Notes: generated from the sequence alone by a model not told the origin. A stretch of 64,000 nucleotides of DNA from Candidula unifasciata (GCA_905116865.2 CAJHNH020001598.1:35001-99000), one strand, 5' to 3'. Positions 45,619 through 56,804 are shown, counted from the first letter of the stretch. A program made the numbers and translations.

Positions 45619-48090
45619 GTTGATTATATAGCAAGATTCCCCATCTGTAGGGTATATAGCAAGATCCACCTGCTTGTTAGGTATATAGCAAGACTCCCAC
45701 CTGTTGGTTATATAGCAAGATCACCCGCCTGTAGGGTATATAGCACGATCCCCAGTCTGTTGGGTATATAGCAAGATTCCCCCATCTGTAGGGTATATAG
45801 CAAGATTCCATCACTTGTTTGGAATATAGCAAGATCCTCCACCTGTTGGGTATATAGCAAGATTCCCCACCTATAGGGTATATAGCACTATCCCCCGTCT
45901 GTTGGGTATATAGCAAGATTCCCCATCTGTAGGGTGTATAGCACAATCCCCCGCCTGTTGGGTATATAGCATGATTCCCCGTTAGGTATATAGTAAGATC
46001 CCCTGCCTGTTGGGTATATAGCAAGATCCCCTGCCTGTGGGGTATAAAGCAAGATCCCCCACCTGTAGGGTATATAGCAAGATCCCCCACCTGTTGGGTA
46101 TATAGCAAGACTCCCTACCTGTTGGGTATATAGCAAGATCCCCTGCCTGTAGGGTATATAGCACTATCCCCCGTCTGTTGGGTATATAGCAAGATTCCCT
46201 GCCTGTAGGGTATATAGCAAGATCCCCTACCTGTAGGGTATATAGCAAGACTCCCTACCTGTTGGGTATATAGCAAGACTCCCTACCTGTTGGGTATATA
46301 GCAAGATCCCCTGCCTGTAGGGTATATAGCAAGACTCCCTACCTCTTGGGTATATAGCAAGATCCCCTGCCTGTAGGGTATATAGCAAGATCCCCCGCAT
46401 GTTGGGTATATAGCAAGATCCCCTGCCTGTTGGGTATATAGCAAGATCCCCCGCCTGTTGGGTATATAGCAAGATCCCCTGCCTGTTGGGTATATAGCAA
46501 GATCCCCCGTCTGTTGGGTATATAGCAAGATTCCCTGCCTGTAGGGTATATAGCAAGATCCCCTGCATGTTGGGTATATAGCAAGATCCCCCGCCTCTTG
46601 GGTATATAGCAAGATCCCCTGCCTGTAGGGTATATAGCAAGACTCCCTGCCTGTTGGGTATATAGCAAGATCCCCCACCTGTTGGGTATATAGCAAGATC
46701 CCCCACCTGTTGGGTATATAGCAAGACTCCCTGCCTGTTGGGTATATAGCAAGATCCCCTGCATGTTGGGTATATAGCAAGATCCCCCGCCTCTTGGGTA
46801 TATAGCAAGATCCCCTGCCTGTTGGGTATATAGCAAGATCCCCCACCTGTTGGGTATATAGCAAGATCCCCTGCCTGTAGGGTATATAGCAAGATCCCCT
46901 GCCTGTTGGGTATATAGCAAGATCCCCTGCCTGTAGGGTAAATAGCAAGATCCCCTGCATGTTGGGTATATAGCAAGATCCCCTGCCTGTTGGGTATATA
47001 GCAAGATCCCCCGTCTGTTGGGTATATAGCAAGATCCCCCGTCTGTTGGGTATATAGCAAGATCCCCAGCCTCTTGGGTATATAGCAAGATTCCCTGCCT
47101 GTAGGGTATATAACAAGATCCCCTGCATGTTGGGTATATAGCAAGATCCCCCACCTCTTGGGTATATAGCAAGATCCCCTGCCTGTAGGGTATTTGGCAA
47201 GACTCCCTGCCTGTTGGGTATATAGCAAGATCCCCCGCCTGTTGGGTATATAGCAAGATCCCCCACCTGTTGGGTATATAGCAAGACTCCCTGCCTGTTG
47301 GGTATATAGCAAGATCCCCCACCTGTTGGGTATATAGCAAGATCCCCCACCTGTTGGGTATATAGCAAGACTCCCTGCCTATTGGGTATATAGCAAGATC
47401 CCCTGCATGTTGGGTATATAGCAAGATCCCCCGCCTCTTGGGTATATAGCAAGATCCCCTGCCTGTTGGGTATATAGCAAGATCCCCCACCTGTTGGGTA
47501 TATAGCAAGATCCCCTGCCTGTAGGGTATATAGCAAGATCCCCTGCCTGTTGGGTATATAGCAAGATCCCCTGCCTGTAGGGTAAATAGCAAGATCCCCC
47601 GCATGTTGGGTATATAGCAAGATCCCCTGCCTGTTGGGTATATAGCAAGATCCCCCGTCTGTTGGGTATATAGCAAGATCCCCAGCCTCTTGGGTATATA
47701 GCAAGATTCCCTGCCTGTAGGGTATATAGCAAGATCCCCTGCATGTTGGGTATATAGCAAGATCCCCCACCTCTTGGGTATATAGCAAGATCCCCTGCCT
47801 GTAGGGTATTTGGCAAGACTCCCTGCCTGTTGGGTATATAGCAAGATCCTCCACCTGTTGGGTATATAGCAAGATCCCCCACCTGTTGGGTATATAGCAA
47901 GACTCCCTGCCTGTTGGGTATATAGCAAGATCCCCGCTTGTTGGGTATATAGCAAGATCCCCCACCTGTTGGGTATATAGCAAGATCCCCCGCTTGTTGG
48001 GTATATAGCAAGATCCCCCACCTGTTGGGTATATAGCAAGACTCCCTGCCTGTTGGGTATACAGCAAGACACCACGCTCCCTTTAGTATA
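45607..48090. repeat. 28 bp minisatellite, about 88 copies
   Basis: Unit GGGTATATAGCAAGATCCCC plus TGCCTGTT. A diagnostic variant (tatttggcaa) at 47191 recurs at 47807, 616 bp or 22 units away, showing block duplication. The very long minus-strand frames over it, up to 594 codons, are by-products, since 84 bp (three units) is a multiple of three. Confidence 0.96.
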
Positions 48091-48094
48091 TTGC

Positions 48095-48590
48095 AAGACC
48101 CTTGCGCCCCCGTACCCAACATAACAAAATGTGATTAGTTAAAGTGAAAATAAAAAAGAGTTCAGTAGGTTCTGCAACATGGAAAACAGACAATATGGAG
48201 ATACGTTTTGGTCAGAATGTGTTCTTAATCTATCAATGTTTGTGTTATTAGTTAGATTTTTAGGCACTGTTCCAAATATTGGACCCAAATTATTCACTGC
48301 GAAAAACATCCTTGTGAGAGCCTCAAGAGATTATGTACTGCCGTTATTGCTCGATGGAACGCAATGTTTAGACGTTAAGCTAGGCGCCGTGGGAATGAAT
48401 AGATTTAGATCCATTGAAGCGGTGTGGGGAGGAATAGATTTTGATCCATTTTTTAAGCGTTGAGTAGTAGTTTTTGACCATTAAAGTGTTGTCAGGAGAA
48501 ATAATTTTTGATCCATTGTTCACATTACCCATGACTCTACTTGTGGGTTCCAGGGCCACATGTTTGAGGAAACAAGAAAAGAATTGATCC
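48095..48590. other. Intron sequence without features
   Basis: A plus-strand frame of 94 codons (48179-48463) shows no motif. GATCCATTG-type phrases recur three times. Not supported as a gene. Confidence 0.35.
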
Positions 48591-48599
48591 ACTGCAACC

Positions 48600-48925
48600 T
48601 AAAAAGCATGTTGTAAAGGATGACTAATTAGGACTGCTGAAATTGGATGTGTTGGGGCAAAAGCGCAGATATTGCAGCCTAGCTGTAAACTACAACACAA
48701 CGTGCCAACTGCAACTTTCAAGGGTAAACAAAATGAAAGAAGATTACCTACCCTTGACATGACCATTGAGCATCTCACCGCGGCTATTGCAGCCTTGCTG
48801 TAAACCACAACACATCGTGCTAACCGCCCTTTTAAGGGCTAAAAATAAAAATTACCATCCAGCAGGGAATCGAACACCGGTCACCTGCATGACAGGCGGA
48901 ATACTTACAACTGTACTACCAAAGA
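48600..48925 (-). mobile_element. SINE with tRNA-Asp-like head
   Basis: A minus-strand tRNA-Asp-like head at 48855-48925 is followed by a body carrying GTTGTGGTTTACAGCAAGGC, which is duplicated about 120 bp further on near 48680. No clear target duplication was found. Confidence 0.5.
48855..48925 (-). tRNA. tRNA-Asp(GTC)-like sequence, probably not functional
   Basis: 71 nt with a D arm (TAGTACAGTTGTAAGTA), an anticodon region CCGCCTGTCATGCAGG (anticodon GTC) and a T loop GTTCGATTCCC, close to animal tRNA-Asp. The acceptor stem does not pair and the anticodon and T stems have mismatches. I take it as a pseudogene or SINE head. Confidence 0.45.
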
Positions 48926-49304
48926 CTTGAGAGTTTGGTTTCCATGATATTATATAATAACGCGAGGCATAGTTCGTAGTGGGCCTATTCCATATTTTTT
49001 TACTATATGACCTCTTGAGGCCCTGCATGGGATTTTTAAAATAGTGAATAATTTGGGACCAGTATTCGGAAGAGTGTCAATTTTTAACCCTTAAATATAC
49101 AAACTGCTTATGAAAACAAAACAAAAAATCCATGACTTTTTGTTTTAGAAATAGTTTTAAAAAAATATTTGATTTGTAGTTAAACTGAAAATATAATACA
49201 AAAGATCAAATACAAATGCACTTAATTTGAAAATTGTTGACAACCCCTTTGAAACATGCTGGTGCTCCCCAGGCTGTAGATCTTTGGTTTAAGTCCTGCT
49301 GTTC

Positions 49305-49990
49305 AGCAACTGAGACCATTATTTATGACTAATTCAACCAATGAATGACTTCTTCTTCTTTTTCTGCATTCCGAGGCCTTGAGGGTAATTGCTGCAGATA
49401 TCATCTGCCTCAATTCATCTCTCTGGTTGGCCTTTTCTTCCCAGTTGGTTACATCAAGGGTTTGCAGGTCTGTCTGGACATTATCTCTCCAACTTTTCCT
49501 TGGTCTGCCTCGTGGTCTACGACTATTCCTCTCTTCGATGTATACAGTTCTAACTTCTTGGTCATCTGACATTCTTTCAAAATGCCCTAACCATTTCAGT
49601 CTGTTAGCTCTCATGATGTCAATCATCAAAGGTGATTTAAACAGATTATGAATTTCGTTGTTGCTTCTCACGCTCCACTTCCCTCTGTTGGCATCTTTGA
49701 TGGGTCCAATGAATCATCACAAGTCTCTGTTTTTGAAAATCTGTAATAAGGCTTTATCTTTTTTAGCTGTGTCCAAGTTTCAGAGCCATATAAAACAACT
49801 GGTCTTATCAACATTTGCTATACTTTGATCTTGATGTTGTGAGACAGACATTATGATTTTAGCAGATGTTGAAGGGCATAGTATACTATATTTCCAGATT
49901 GTATTCTAGATTGTATTTCTTTTCTCATCATGTTGGAGCAGTTGAAGTTTGCACCTAAGTACTTATATGTTTCCATTCGTTTGAGGCTTA
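49305..49990 (-). mobile_element. LINE C-terminal fragment
   Basis: The minus strand reads RANRLKWLGHFERMSDDQEV, RRPRGRPRKSWRDNVQTDLQ and NWEEKANQRDELRQM, the standard LINE ORF tail in one 122-codon frame. Upstream, broken GSETWT-type sequence extends to about 49990. Confidence 0.8.
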
Positions 49991-50029
49991 GATATCTGTT
50001 TTTTGATGAGAGGAAGTTTTACGAAGGTG

Positions 50030-50225
50030 AGGTTGTCGGCCCCACGCTTCAACTCCCAACCTGGAGGACCAAGGTGTCTATCTTTGTCTCTTCTCTATCC
50101 TCGACCTTTCAGGCTTGGGAGGCCCTGCTGGTAGCTACGCTACCGCCGGCATAGCTCCCAGGGTTGTTGAGAAACACAAGCTCCTCCACCACGGCAAGGC
50201 GGAGACACCTTCGGGGGAGAACCAA
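50030..50225. other. GC-richer block, possible element fragment
   Basis: GGCCCCACGCTTCAACTCCC to ACACCTTCGGGGGAGAACC is clearly more GC-rich than its surroundings and lies just 5' of the LINE fragment, so it may be part of that element. No motif is identified. Confidence 0.3.
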
Positions 50226-50262
50226 TGAATTACACTAAAAATAATTTCTGCACGACACAAAC

Positions 50263-50354
50263 CTTGTGGTTTTCAATTGCCTGATTATCCCAGAATTCCA
50301 GCAACCAAACATCCTCCTTTTCAGCAGCTGTTGTCAGAACTGGAACGTTCAAAC
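50263..50354 (-). CDS. Exon 6 of unrecognised large gene
   Basis: A 92 bp exon, phase 1 in and 0 out, with acceptor AATAAATATCTCAG and donor AAG|GTTTGTGTCG. The peptide is LNVPVLTTAAEKEDVWLLEF followed by WDNQAIENHK. The composition is typical of a conserved cytosolic protein; no family is recognised. Confidence 0.77.
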
Positions 50355-51017
50355 CTGAGATATTTATTGAATGTATAAAATGTATTACCACCAACAACAA
50401 AAATACAAGTCATCAAGTTGTGTTAGAAATTCTATCATAAACAAACTTAGTTGTGTGTCCTTTGTAGGACATTGCAGGCCAGTTGTTGCTTGATTGTTGA
50501 TTTTCTATGTAATTGTATATTTATTAGTCTGCCAGTTCTCACTCAACAGTGGATGCTCGTATTGTTGTCAGAATCAATGTAGAGTAGTCTGCTGCCAAAC
50601 AGCCTACAGCTGAATTAAATTCTATTTACTGGAATGATGGAACTACATTAGTAATCCTTACAAAACAGATCATAAAGAAATTCTACTTGTCCCTGAATTC
50701 ATTTTTCATACCATGCCTGAAATAATTCTGAATCTAACACTGTGAGAAAAATCAAATGACAGCAACAATGGAAATACAGTAGGTTAGTATAACAGCTGGA
50801 TGTGTAGATGAGAGGTAACAGCAGATGGGCAAGTGGGTCACCCATTGGCTGGCTGGTAGACGACATCATCGCCGGTCGGGACAGTATTTGTGTCTGTCTC
50901 CTTTAATCGCATCAACACTGCTGGAGTTCTTGTAAGAGCTACTTGCTGGCCAGCAGGGCTAAGCCATTTAATATGGCACAAATAACCTAAGTCACAGTTA
51001 TAACCTACATTTTTTCG
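50355..51017. other. Intron sequence without features
   Basis: No array or coding segment before the 45 bp array. The open frame entering from that array is a by-product. Confidence 0.4.
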
Positions 51018-51650
51018 TAATGGAACAGCTAAAAGCACAGAATTGAGAGGTAATAAGTAGATGAGATGTTGGGGTAAAAGCACAGAATTGAGAGGTAATA
51101 AGTAGATGAGATGTTGGGATAAAAGCACAGAATTGAGAGGTAATAAGTAGATGAGATGTTGGGATAAAAGCACAGAATTGAGAGGTAATAAGTAGATGAG
51201 ATGTTGGGGTAAAAGCACAGAACTGAGATATAATAAGTAGATGAGATGTTGGGGTAAAAGCACAGAATTGAGAGGTAATAAGTAGATGAGATGTTGGGGT
51301 AAAAGCACAGAATTGAGAGGTAATAAGTAGATGAGATGTTGGGGTAAAAGCACAGAATTGAGAGGTAATAAGTAGATGAGATGTTGGGGTAAAAGCACAG
51401 AATTGAGAGGTAATAAGTAGATGAGATGTTGGGGTAAAAGCACAGAGCTGAGATATAATAAGTAGATGAGATGTTGGGATAAAAGCACAGAACTGAGATA
51501 TAATAAGTAGATGAGATGTTGGGATAAAAGCACAGAATTGAGAGGTAATAAGTAGATGAGATGTTGGGGGTACAAATATAGAACTTAGAGGTAATAAGTA
51601 GATGAGATGTTGAGGGTACAAGTATAGAACTGAGAGGTAATAAGTAAAGG
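51018..51650. repeat. 45 bp minisatellite
   Basis: About 14 nearly identical copies of AGCACAGAATTGAGAGGTAA plus TAAGTAGATGAGATGTTGGGG. All three minus frames stay open because 45 is a multiple of three. Confidence 0.95.
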
Positions 51651-51664
51651 TAAAAATTGCATCC

Positions 51665-51758
51665 ATTAACCAAAAAACACAGTTAGGGAAAGGAACCAAC
51701 TTTCAGAATGCGAGACAGATGGCTTAACCACTGAGCCACAAAGGCCTTCTACAGACAG
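51665..51758 (-). mobile_element. tRNA-derived SINE head
   Basis: GTGGCTCAGTGGTTAAGCC on the minus strand is an A box, followed by GTTGGTTCCTTTCCC in the B box position. Short fragment abutting the 45 bp array. Confidence 0.5.
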
Positions 51759-52066
51759 CATCCAGGCAAGCAATATTTACAAGAGAAAGAAGATGGTGGT
51801 GCTATACTGAACACATTCTGAGATGTGCAGACCAGCATAGAATCACCAAACAGGCACTAAAATAGGAAATAAAGGAACTGAGGAAGCTAGGGTGCCAAAA
51901 AAAAAAACCCTAAAATAAATGTTAGTGAGAGGGGCCAAGGCTGCTGGATTGGACTCCATCCTTGATACTGAACTAACAGCACAATAGAGAACAGAATAGA
52001 GGGGTCGACTGTGAGCACTATGTGACACACAACAACACAAGAGGACAATGATGATGATGATGATCC
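51755..52066 (+). mobile_element. LINE 3' end with ATG tail
   Basis: Degraded ORF tail (AATCACCAAACAGGCACTAA, GGATTGGACTCCATCC) ending in (ATG)n at 52048-52063, ten bases from the exon 5 donor. Confidence 0.65.
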
Positions 52067-52076
52067 AAGCACGCAC

Positions 52077-52152
52077 CAATCAGAATGTGCTTCTTGCTGT
52101 CACGCAGCCTGTTCACATCCATGATAACACTGTTCACAAAAATGGATACCGC
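52077..52152 (-). CDS. Exon 5 of unrecognised large gene
   Basis: A 76 bp exon with acceptor TTTTTTGCTTTCAG and donor GTGCGTGC, phase 0 in and 1 out. The peptide is AVSIFVNSVIMDVNRLRDSK then KHILI. The split Gly codon is completed correctly by exon 6. A LINE 3' tail with ATG repeats ends about ten bases beyond the donor. Confidence 0.75.
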
Positions 52153-52261
52153 CTGAAAGCAAAAAATACATGCCGGAAGTCAAAAGTCACAGGCATAAGG
52201 ATATTTATTTCTCAAGTATTTCCTGTTCATGTCACAAATATAACTATTTATGGTGGAGATG

Positions 52262-52555
52262 TATATGTTCTTTATGTCACAATTGTTTGTTCACTGTGTC
52301 ACAATTGTTTGTTCTTTATGTCATAGTTGTTTGTTTTTTGTGTCATAAGTGTTTGTTCTTTGTGTCCCAAATGTTAATTTTTTTGTTTTAGGTCACAGGT
52401 GTTTGTTCTTTATGTCACAATTGTTTGTTTTTTGTGTCATAAGTGTTTGTTCTTTATGTCACAAGTATTCTTTCTTTTGGTCACTAGTTTTTGTTCTTTG
52501 TGTCACAAGTGTTTGTTCTTTGTGTTGCAAGTTAGTTCTTTATGCATAAATGTAA
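52262..52555. repeat. 24 bp minisatellite
   Basis: About 12 copies of TGTCACAATTGTTTGTTCTT and variants. Confidence 0.88.
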
Positions 52556-52589
52556 ACGTTTCTGTCACACATCCATTTCAGTCTCTGGT

Positions 52590-52823
52590 TCTTAAACTCA
52601 GTATCTCACAGAACATCAGTATCTCACAGAGCATTAGTATCTCACAGGACATCAGTATCTCACAGAGCATCAGTATCTCACAGGACATCAGTATCTCACA
52701 AAACATCAGTATCTCACAGGACATTAGTATCTCACAGACATCAGTATCTCACAGGACATCAGAATCTCAAAGGACATCAGTATCTCACAGAACATCAGTA
52801 TCTCACAGGACATCAGTGTTTAC
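52590..52823. repeat. 18 bp minisatellite at exon 4 donor
   Basis: About 13 copies. On the minus strand the unit is GTGAGATACTGATGTCCT; the real donor stretch reads GTAAACACTGATGTCCT. The array is therefore a series of donor-like sites downstream of the true one. Confidence 0.92.
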
Positions 52824-52940
52824 CTCATCTAGAAGCTTCCCTGTGATGAGAAACTCCAGCCTGAATTGTGCGATATGAACTTGCTGATAGAAGGAACCAT
52901 GAAAGATAGCAGCTCCAACAAGTGCCACCAGGACCTGGTT
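52824..52940 (-). CDS. Exon 4 of unrecognised large gene
   Basis: A 117 bp, 39-codon exon in phase 0 at both ends. The acceptor is TTTGTTCATTTTCAG and the donor GAG|GTAAACACTG. The peptide begins NQVLVALVGAAIFHGSFYQQ and ends FLITGKLLDE. The donor flows straight into the 18 bp array to its left, whose units repeat a version of this donor. Confidence 0.8.
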
Positions 52941-53349
52941 CTGAAAATGAACAAAGAAAATTAGTGAAAGAAGTGTCAGCCTATAATACACAATGCCATG
53001 TGTGTGTTATCACAGGTATACCCATCAGAGAAGCAAAGAATAGTTTCACAATAACCTACCAGGCAGGTCCTAATCAAGATGGTTGGCATGAAACTGGCTA
53101 TCTCATCTGATAGAAAACTTGAGCTGCTAAATCAATCAACTAGAAAGATGTCTTCGTCAGATTGGCGTGAGAAGGCTGAAAACCTACATTTCTCTGAGAG
53201 TTGAACAGAGAAGAGAAGGAAACCTTTGGCATTCAAGTGATTTGTATGATTTTTAATTTACATGTGCTATATTTTATTTTTCAGTAACCAATGAAAAGTC
53301 TCCTGTTGTTGAAGCCAGTTGCATGCTGTGAATGTAGCTCGTTTATCTC

Positions 53350-53590
53350 ATCTGTGATTGGTGTCATCCAACCCTTCTGTTCACTCCAGACTGAATCAGT
53401 CTCTCCAGGTATGGATACTCTGTTCTACTGAACTATCCCTCAACCTCTGCCACAGTCTCTTTACCATAAAGTAGCTTAATGGCCAGATGAGACAGCCAGT
53501 CTATCAGCCTGCTTATTACGTTGCACACATGCAGGTAGAGTAAAGGATCCTTCTCCATACTTTCAGGTGTATTGAACATTTAGGGTTAGA
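53350..53590 (-). mobile_element. Retroelement RNase H remnant, copy 4
   Basis: The minus strand has a QADRLAVSSGH-like piece near 53490, matching the NEQADRLAGSAP region of copy 5. Heavily decayed. Confidence 0.35.
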
Positions 53591-53724
53591 CCTATATTTA
53601 ATAGACTACATGGCACTAGGCTTGGTTGGTAGGGTGTCAGCATCACGTCAGCTGCCTGAACTTCCCAGGACTGTGACCGATACCCAATCAAGGCAGGGGC
53701 TATAACTGTGGAAGACTATTCTCA

Positions 53725-54390
53725 ACATGGGTGGGTCCTACTAGTCACACTGGCCATTGCCATTGGTTGTGAGACGGGTGGGTCCTACTAGTCACACTGG
53801 CCATCGCCATGGGCTGTGAGACGGGTGGGTCCTACTAGTCACACTGGCCATCGCCATGGGCTGTGAGACGGGTGGGTCCTACTAGTCAAACTGGCCATCG
53901 CCATGTGCTGTGAGACAGGTGGGTCCTACTAGTCACACTGGCCATCGCCATGGGCTGTGAGACAGGTGGGTCCTACTAGTCACACTGGCCATCACCATGG
54001 GCTGTGAGACGGGTGGGTCCTACTAGTCACACTGGTCATCGCCATGGGCTGTGAGACAGGTGGGTCCTACTAGTCACACTGGCCATCGCCATGGGCTGTG
54101 AGACAGGTGGGTCCTTCTAGTCACACTGGCCATCGCTATGGGCTGTGAGACAGGTGGGTCCTACTAGTCACACTGGCCATCGCCATGGGCTGTGAGACGG
54201 GTGGGTCCTACTAGTCACACTGGCCATCGCCATGGGCTGTGAGACAGGTGGGTCCTACTAATCACACTGGTCATCGCCATGGGCCGTGAGACAGGTGGGT
54301 CCTACTAGTCACACTGGTCATCGCCATGGGCTGTGAGACGGGTGGGTCCTACTAGTCACACTGGCCATTGCCATGGGCTGTGAGTCCCAT
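53725..54390. repeat. 47 bp array from a dispersed repeat
   Basis: About 14 copies of GGTCCTACTAGTCACACTGG plus CCATCGCCATGGGCTGTGAG. One related monomer with the same right-hand continuation (TGTGAGTCCCATG) occurs at 55640-55700. Confidence 0.93.
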
Positions 54391-54429
54391 GATCCCTCAT
54401 AGCACAAAGCAACATTATCATCTGCAAAA

Positions 54430-54900
54430 ATGGAAAGGTGCCAATCTCTTTAATCTGGACCAAGAAATCAGGATAAGTAAGGCAGCAACAACAATTAGCA
54501 GATTGAGCAGATTATCAAAAAGAGTTTGGGAAGACAGGAAGCTCATGATTAAAACAAAAACTCTTGTCTATCAGGCTTGTGTTCTCAGCACTCTGCTTTA
54601 TGGCAGTGAGACTATGTCAACTTATTTGTTCCAGGAGAAACTTCTAAGTAGCTTTCAAATGCGATACCTAAGAAAGTGGCAAAACAAAATTACAAACACT
54701 ACGGCACTGGCAAAAGCAGGTATTACAACAGTCTTATCAATGTTCAGTCTACAAAGGCTCAAGTAGCTGGGTCACACCTGGAGAATGGAGGATGGCAGAG
54801 TCCCTAAGGACATCCTCTATGGTGAATTACAGATGGGTAGAAGACAACTCAGCTATGATCTAAAGGTGTGTGCAAGCGGGACATGAACTGAGTTGAGTTG
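54430..54900 (+). mobile_element. LINE reverse transcriptase C-terminal fragment
   Basis: ISKAATTISRLSRLSKRVWE, then LVYQACVLSTLLYGSET, FQMRYLRKWQNKITNTTALA and, after a stop, WRMEDGRVPKDILYGEL. This is the typical end of a LINE ORF. One frameshift or stop near 54766. Confidence 0.82.
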
Positions 54901-55500
54901 AGTCAAGAATTGACATCATAGCACTCAGGGCATTTCCATGCATGCTCTGTCCTCATCTTCAGCAGCCAGCGTAGAGTTTCAATACTGAGGTACCGGTCAC
55001 AATCTGGGTAAAAGTCAGTCTTGCCTTTTCTCTGAGTGTAGTGAGCCAGCAAGACTTTCTGGTTACACCCAGGTGCCTTATTCTCTCCAGGCCATAATAA
55101 TCTTCTTTCTCTACTGATTCCTTTGCTTGTTCCCAAAGGGCCTTGGCCACATCTGCCTTGTCATGTATCAATTCACCACCCAGTGGTGCGGATCCAGCCA
55201 ATCTGTCTGCTTGTTCATTACCCACCACGCCGGCATGGCCTGGAGAAAAGATCCAAAGTATGCTCAACACCCATGACTTTTTCAGTGAAGCTAGCCACTC
55301 TGCTCGAAACATTCCTGTACTCACCTTTTTCAGCATGCTTTCAGAGTCTGTTACAATTATGACATGTGTATGCATTTTGTTCTCACGCCACCAGAGAGCT
55401 GCAGTTAACGCCTCCATCTCTATTCTCATGCTAGATGTTGCAGGGCTTGAATAATACAGGTATTGAGCTAGATTCATGAAAACAAGTGCCATACAGGGAG
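54900..55500 (-). mobile_element. Retroelement RNase H remnant, copy 5 (best preserved)
   Basis: A single 177-codon frame on the minus strand. It carries RIEMEAL (Glu), VTDSESML (Asp) and FSPGHAGVVGNEQADRLAG (His, then NEQAD). The overlapping frame ends with HAWKCPECYD, a possible zinc-binding tail. The first catalytic TDGS region is missing, so the domain is incomplete. Confidence 0.8.
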
Positions 55501-55629
55501 CAAACCAGGAAGGAAATTAGAACGAAGGAAGAAATAATTACGGAAATGAAAAGAGATGAGCATCTGAGAAGAAACCCACTAAAATACAAATGATAGCAAC
55601 ACTGTCCTGAAATCCCATGCTCTAATTTT

Positions 55630-55934
55630 GGAAGACTTTGCTTAACGCTGGCGGGTCTTACTAGTCACACTTGCCCTCGCCATGGGTTGTGAGTCCCATG
55701 CCTCCTCACGGTTCAATACACTATCATCTGGAAAGACTGAAAAATACCATACAACCAATCCTGAAGTTTAAAATACAGGCAAAGAGGACTGACTTTATTG
55801 TAGCAGTTATTGTCCCATTTTGCGTGGTCTCTCACCAAGGAACAGCTAGCTGCCTGCCCTGAGTGTTGCACAAAGCATGAACTCCATAGCTCCAGTGATG
55901 ATGACCAGGAATCTTCATTAAAAACTACATGCAA
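55630..55934. mobile_element. Dispersed repeat monomer and SINE fragment
   Basis: 55630-55740 (plus) is the monomeric relative of the 47 bp array unit. 55770-55934 (minus) matches the SINE body at 31685 and 43500 (GATCATCACTGGAGCTATGG; phrase TTGGTGAGAGACC). Confidence 0.55.
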
Positions 55935-55960
55935 AGAAAGAATAATAATAGTATTCTTAC

Positions 55961-56139
55961 GGTGTACTCTGCCTTCTGGTACAGATCATTGTAGCCGGGA
56001 ACGATGTGATCTGACAACCATTGATACCTGCTCAACATTGATGTGTCTACCACTCTCAGGAGACTTCTCAATCCCCAGACAGTTGCCTCCCCCTTGACTG
56101 TGAAGAGATCTAAAGGGCGGGCTTGTTTTAAGGGGACAC
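55961..56139 (-). CDS. Exon 3 of unrecognised large gene
   Basis: The acceptor is TTTGTTTGACAAG and the donor GTAAGAATAC; 179 bp, phase 1 in and phase 0 out. The peptide includes PLKQARPLDLFTVKGEATVW, then GLRSLLRVVDTSMLSRYQWL and a tail ending YQKAEYT. It looks like a mixed helical soluble segment with no signal peptide or membrane span. Confidence 0.78.
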
Positions 56140-56204
56140 CTTGTCAAACAAAAGAAGACAAACAATAATTTTTTATAAGGTCCTCAGCTTGGCAAAGCTG
56201 TTCA

Positions 56205-56395
56205 GCAGATATTTTGAATGGATCAAGTACCTTGGCCTCTCTCATTATTATTTTGTTTAGGGTTTCTTATGAACATCGTAATTTCTACAGTCCATTTGTT
56301 TCCCACAGTAGTGCCTGTTTGGTGATTCTCTGCTCACTTACTCTAAGGATGTGTTCAATATAGCACTATCTTCTTTGTCTTATGAGTGTTAATGC
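56205..56395 (-). mobile_element. LINE 3' fragment
   Basis: The minus strand contains GAGAATCACCAAACAGGCAC, the same segment as 51840 and 2275 on the plus strand. Confidence 0.55.
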
Positions 56396-56534
56396 CTGTG
56401 GTTGACGAGATATTTCTCTTATTTCTTCACTTTTCTAGAATTCCTAACATTTAATGGTCATCAATGTCCTCATGCATTAAACCCTTCATTAATTGCCTTT
56501 TAGGACATGGTAGTCTATTCCCTCCCCCCCCCCC

Positions 56535-56700
56535 CACCCACACAAAGGGCCATTGGAACACACATTGGGGTCACACTGGGTCTTGGAACACACATGGGGG
56601 TCACAATGGGTCCCTGAAACACACATGGGGTCACAATGTGTCTTGGAACACACATGGGAGTCACAATAGGTCCCTGGAACACACATGGGGGTCACAAACA
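56535..56700. repeat. About 30 bp minisatellite
   Basis: About five copies of GGAACACACATGGGGGTCAC plus AATGGGTCTT, preceded by a C run. Confidence 0.85.
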
Positions 56701-56804
56701 TCCTATGACAGACATGAGATAGTGCAGAATTATGAAGATTAAGGAAGATAAGAACTGACAGTGAGAAAAACCTTTCATATGCACAGGATACGCAACAAGT
56801 GAAA

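Noticed and set aside
45677..48122. Several long minus-strand frames (up to 594 codons) with YIPNRQGILLYTQ-like repeats
   Set aside because: They read through the 28 bp minisatellite in different frames. Three units make 84 bp, so all frames give a 28-residue periodicity. Not coding.
48855..48925. Functional tRNA-Asp gene
   Set aside because: Acceptor stem unpaired and mismatches in the anticodon and T stems; kept only as a tRNA-like sequence.
50838..51699. Three overlapping minus frames of over 200 codons
   Set aside because: By-products of the 45 bp array, a multiple of three.
54959..55492. Host RNase H gene
   Set aside because: The sequence is the C-terminal part of a retroelement domain with several decayed siblings in the same window, and has no exon structure.
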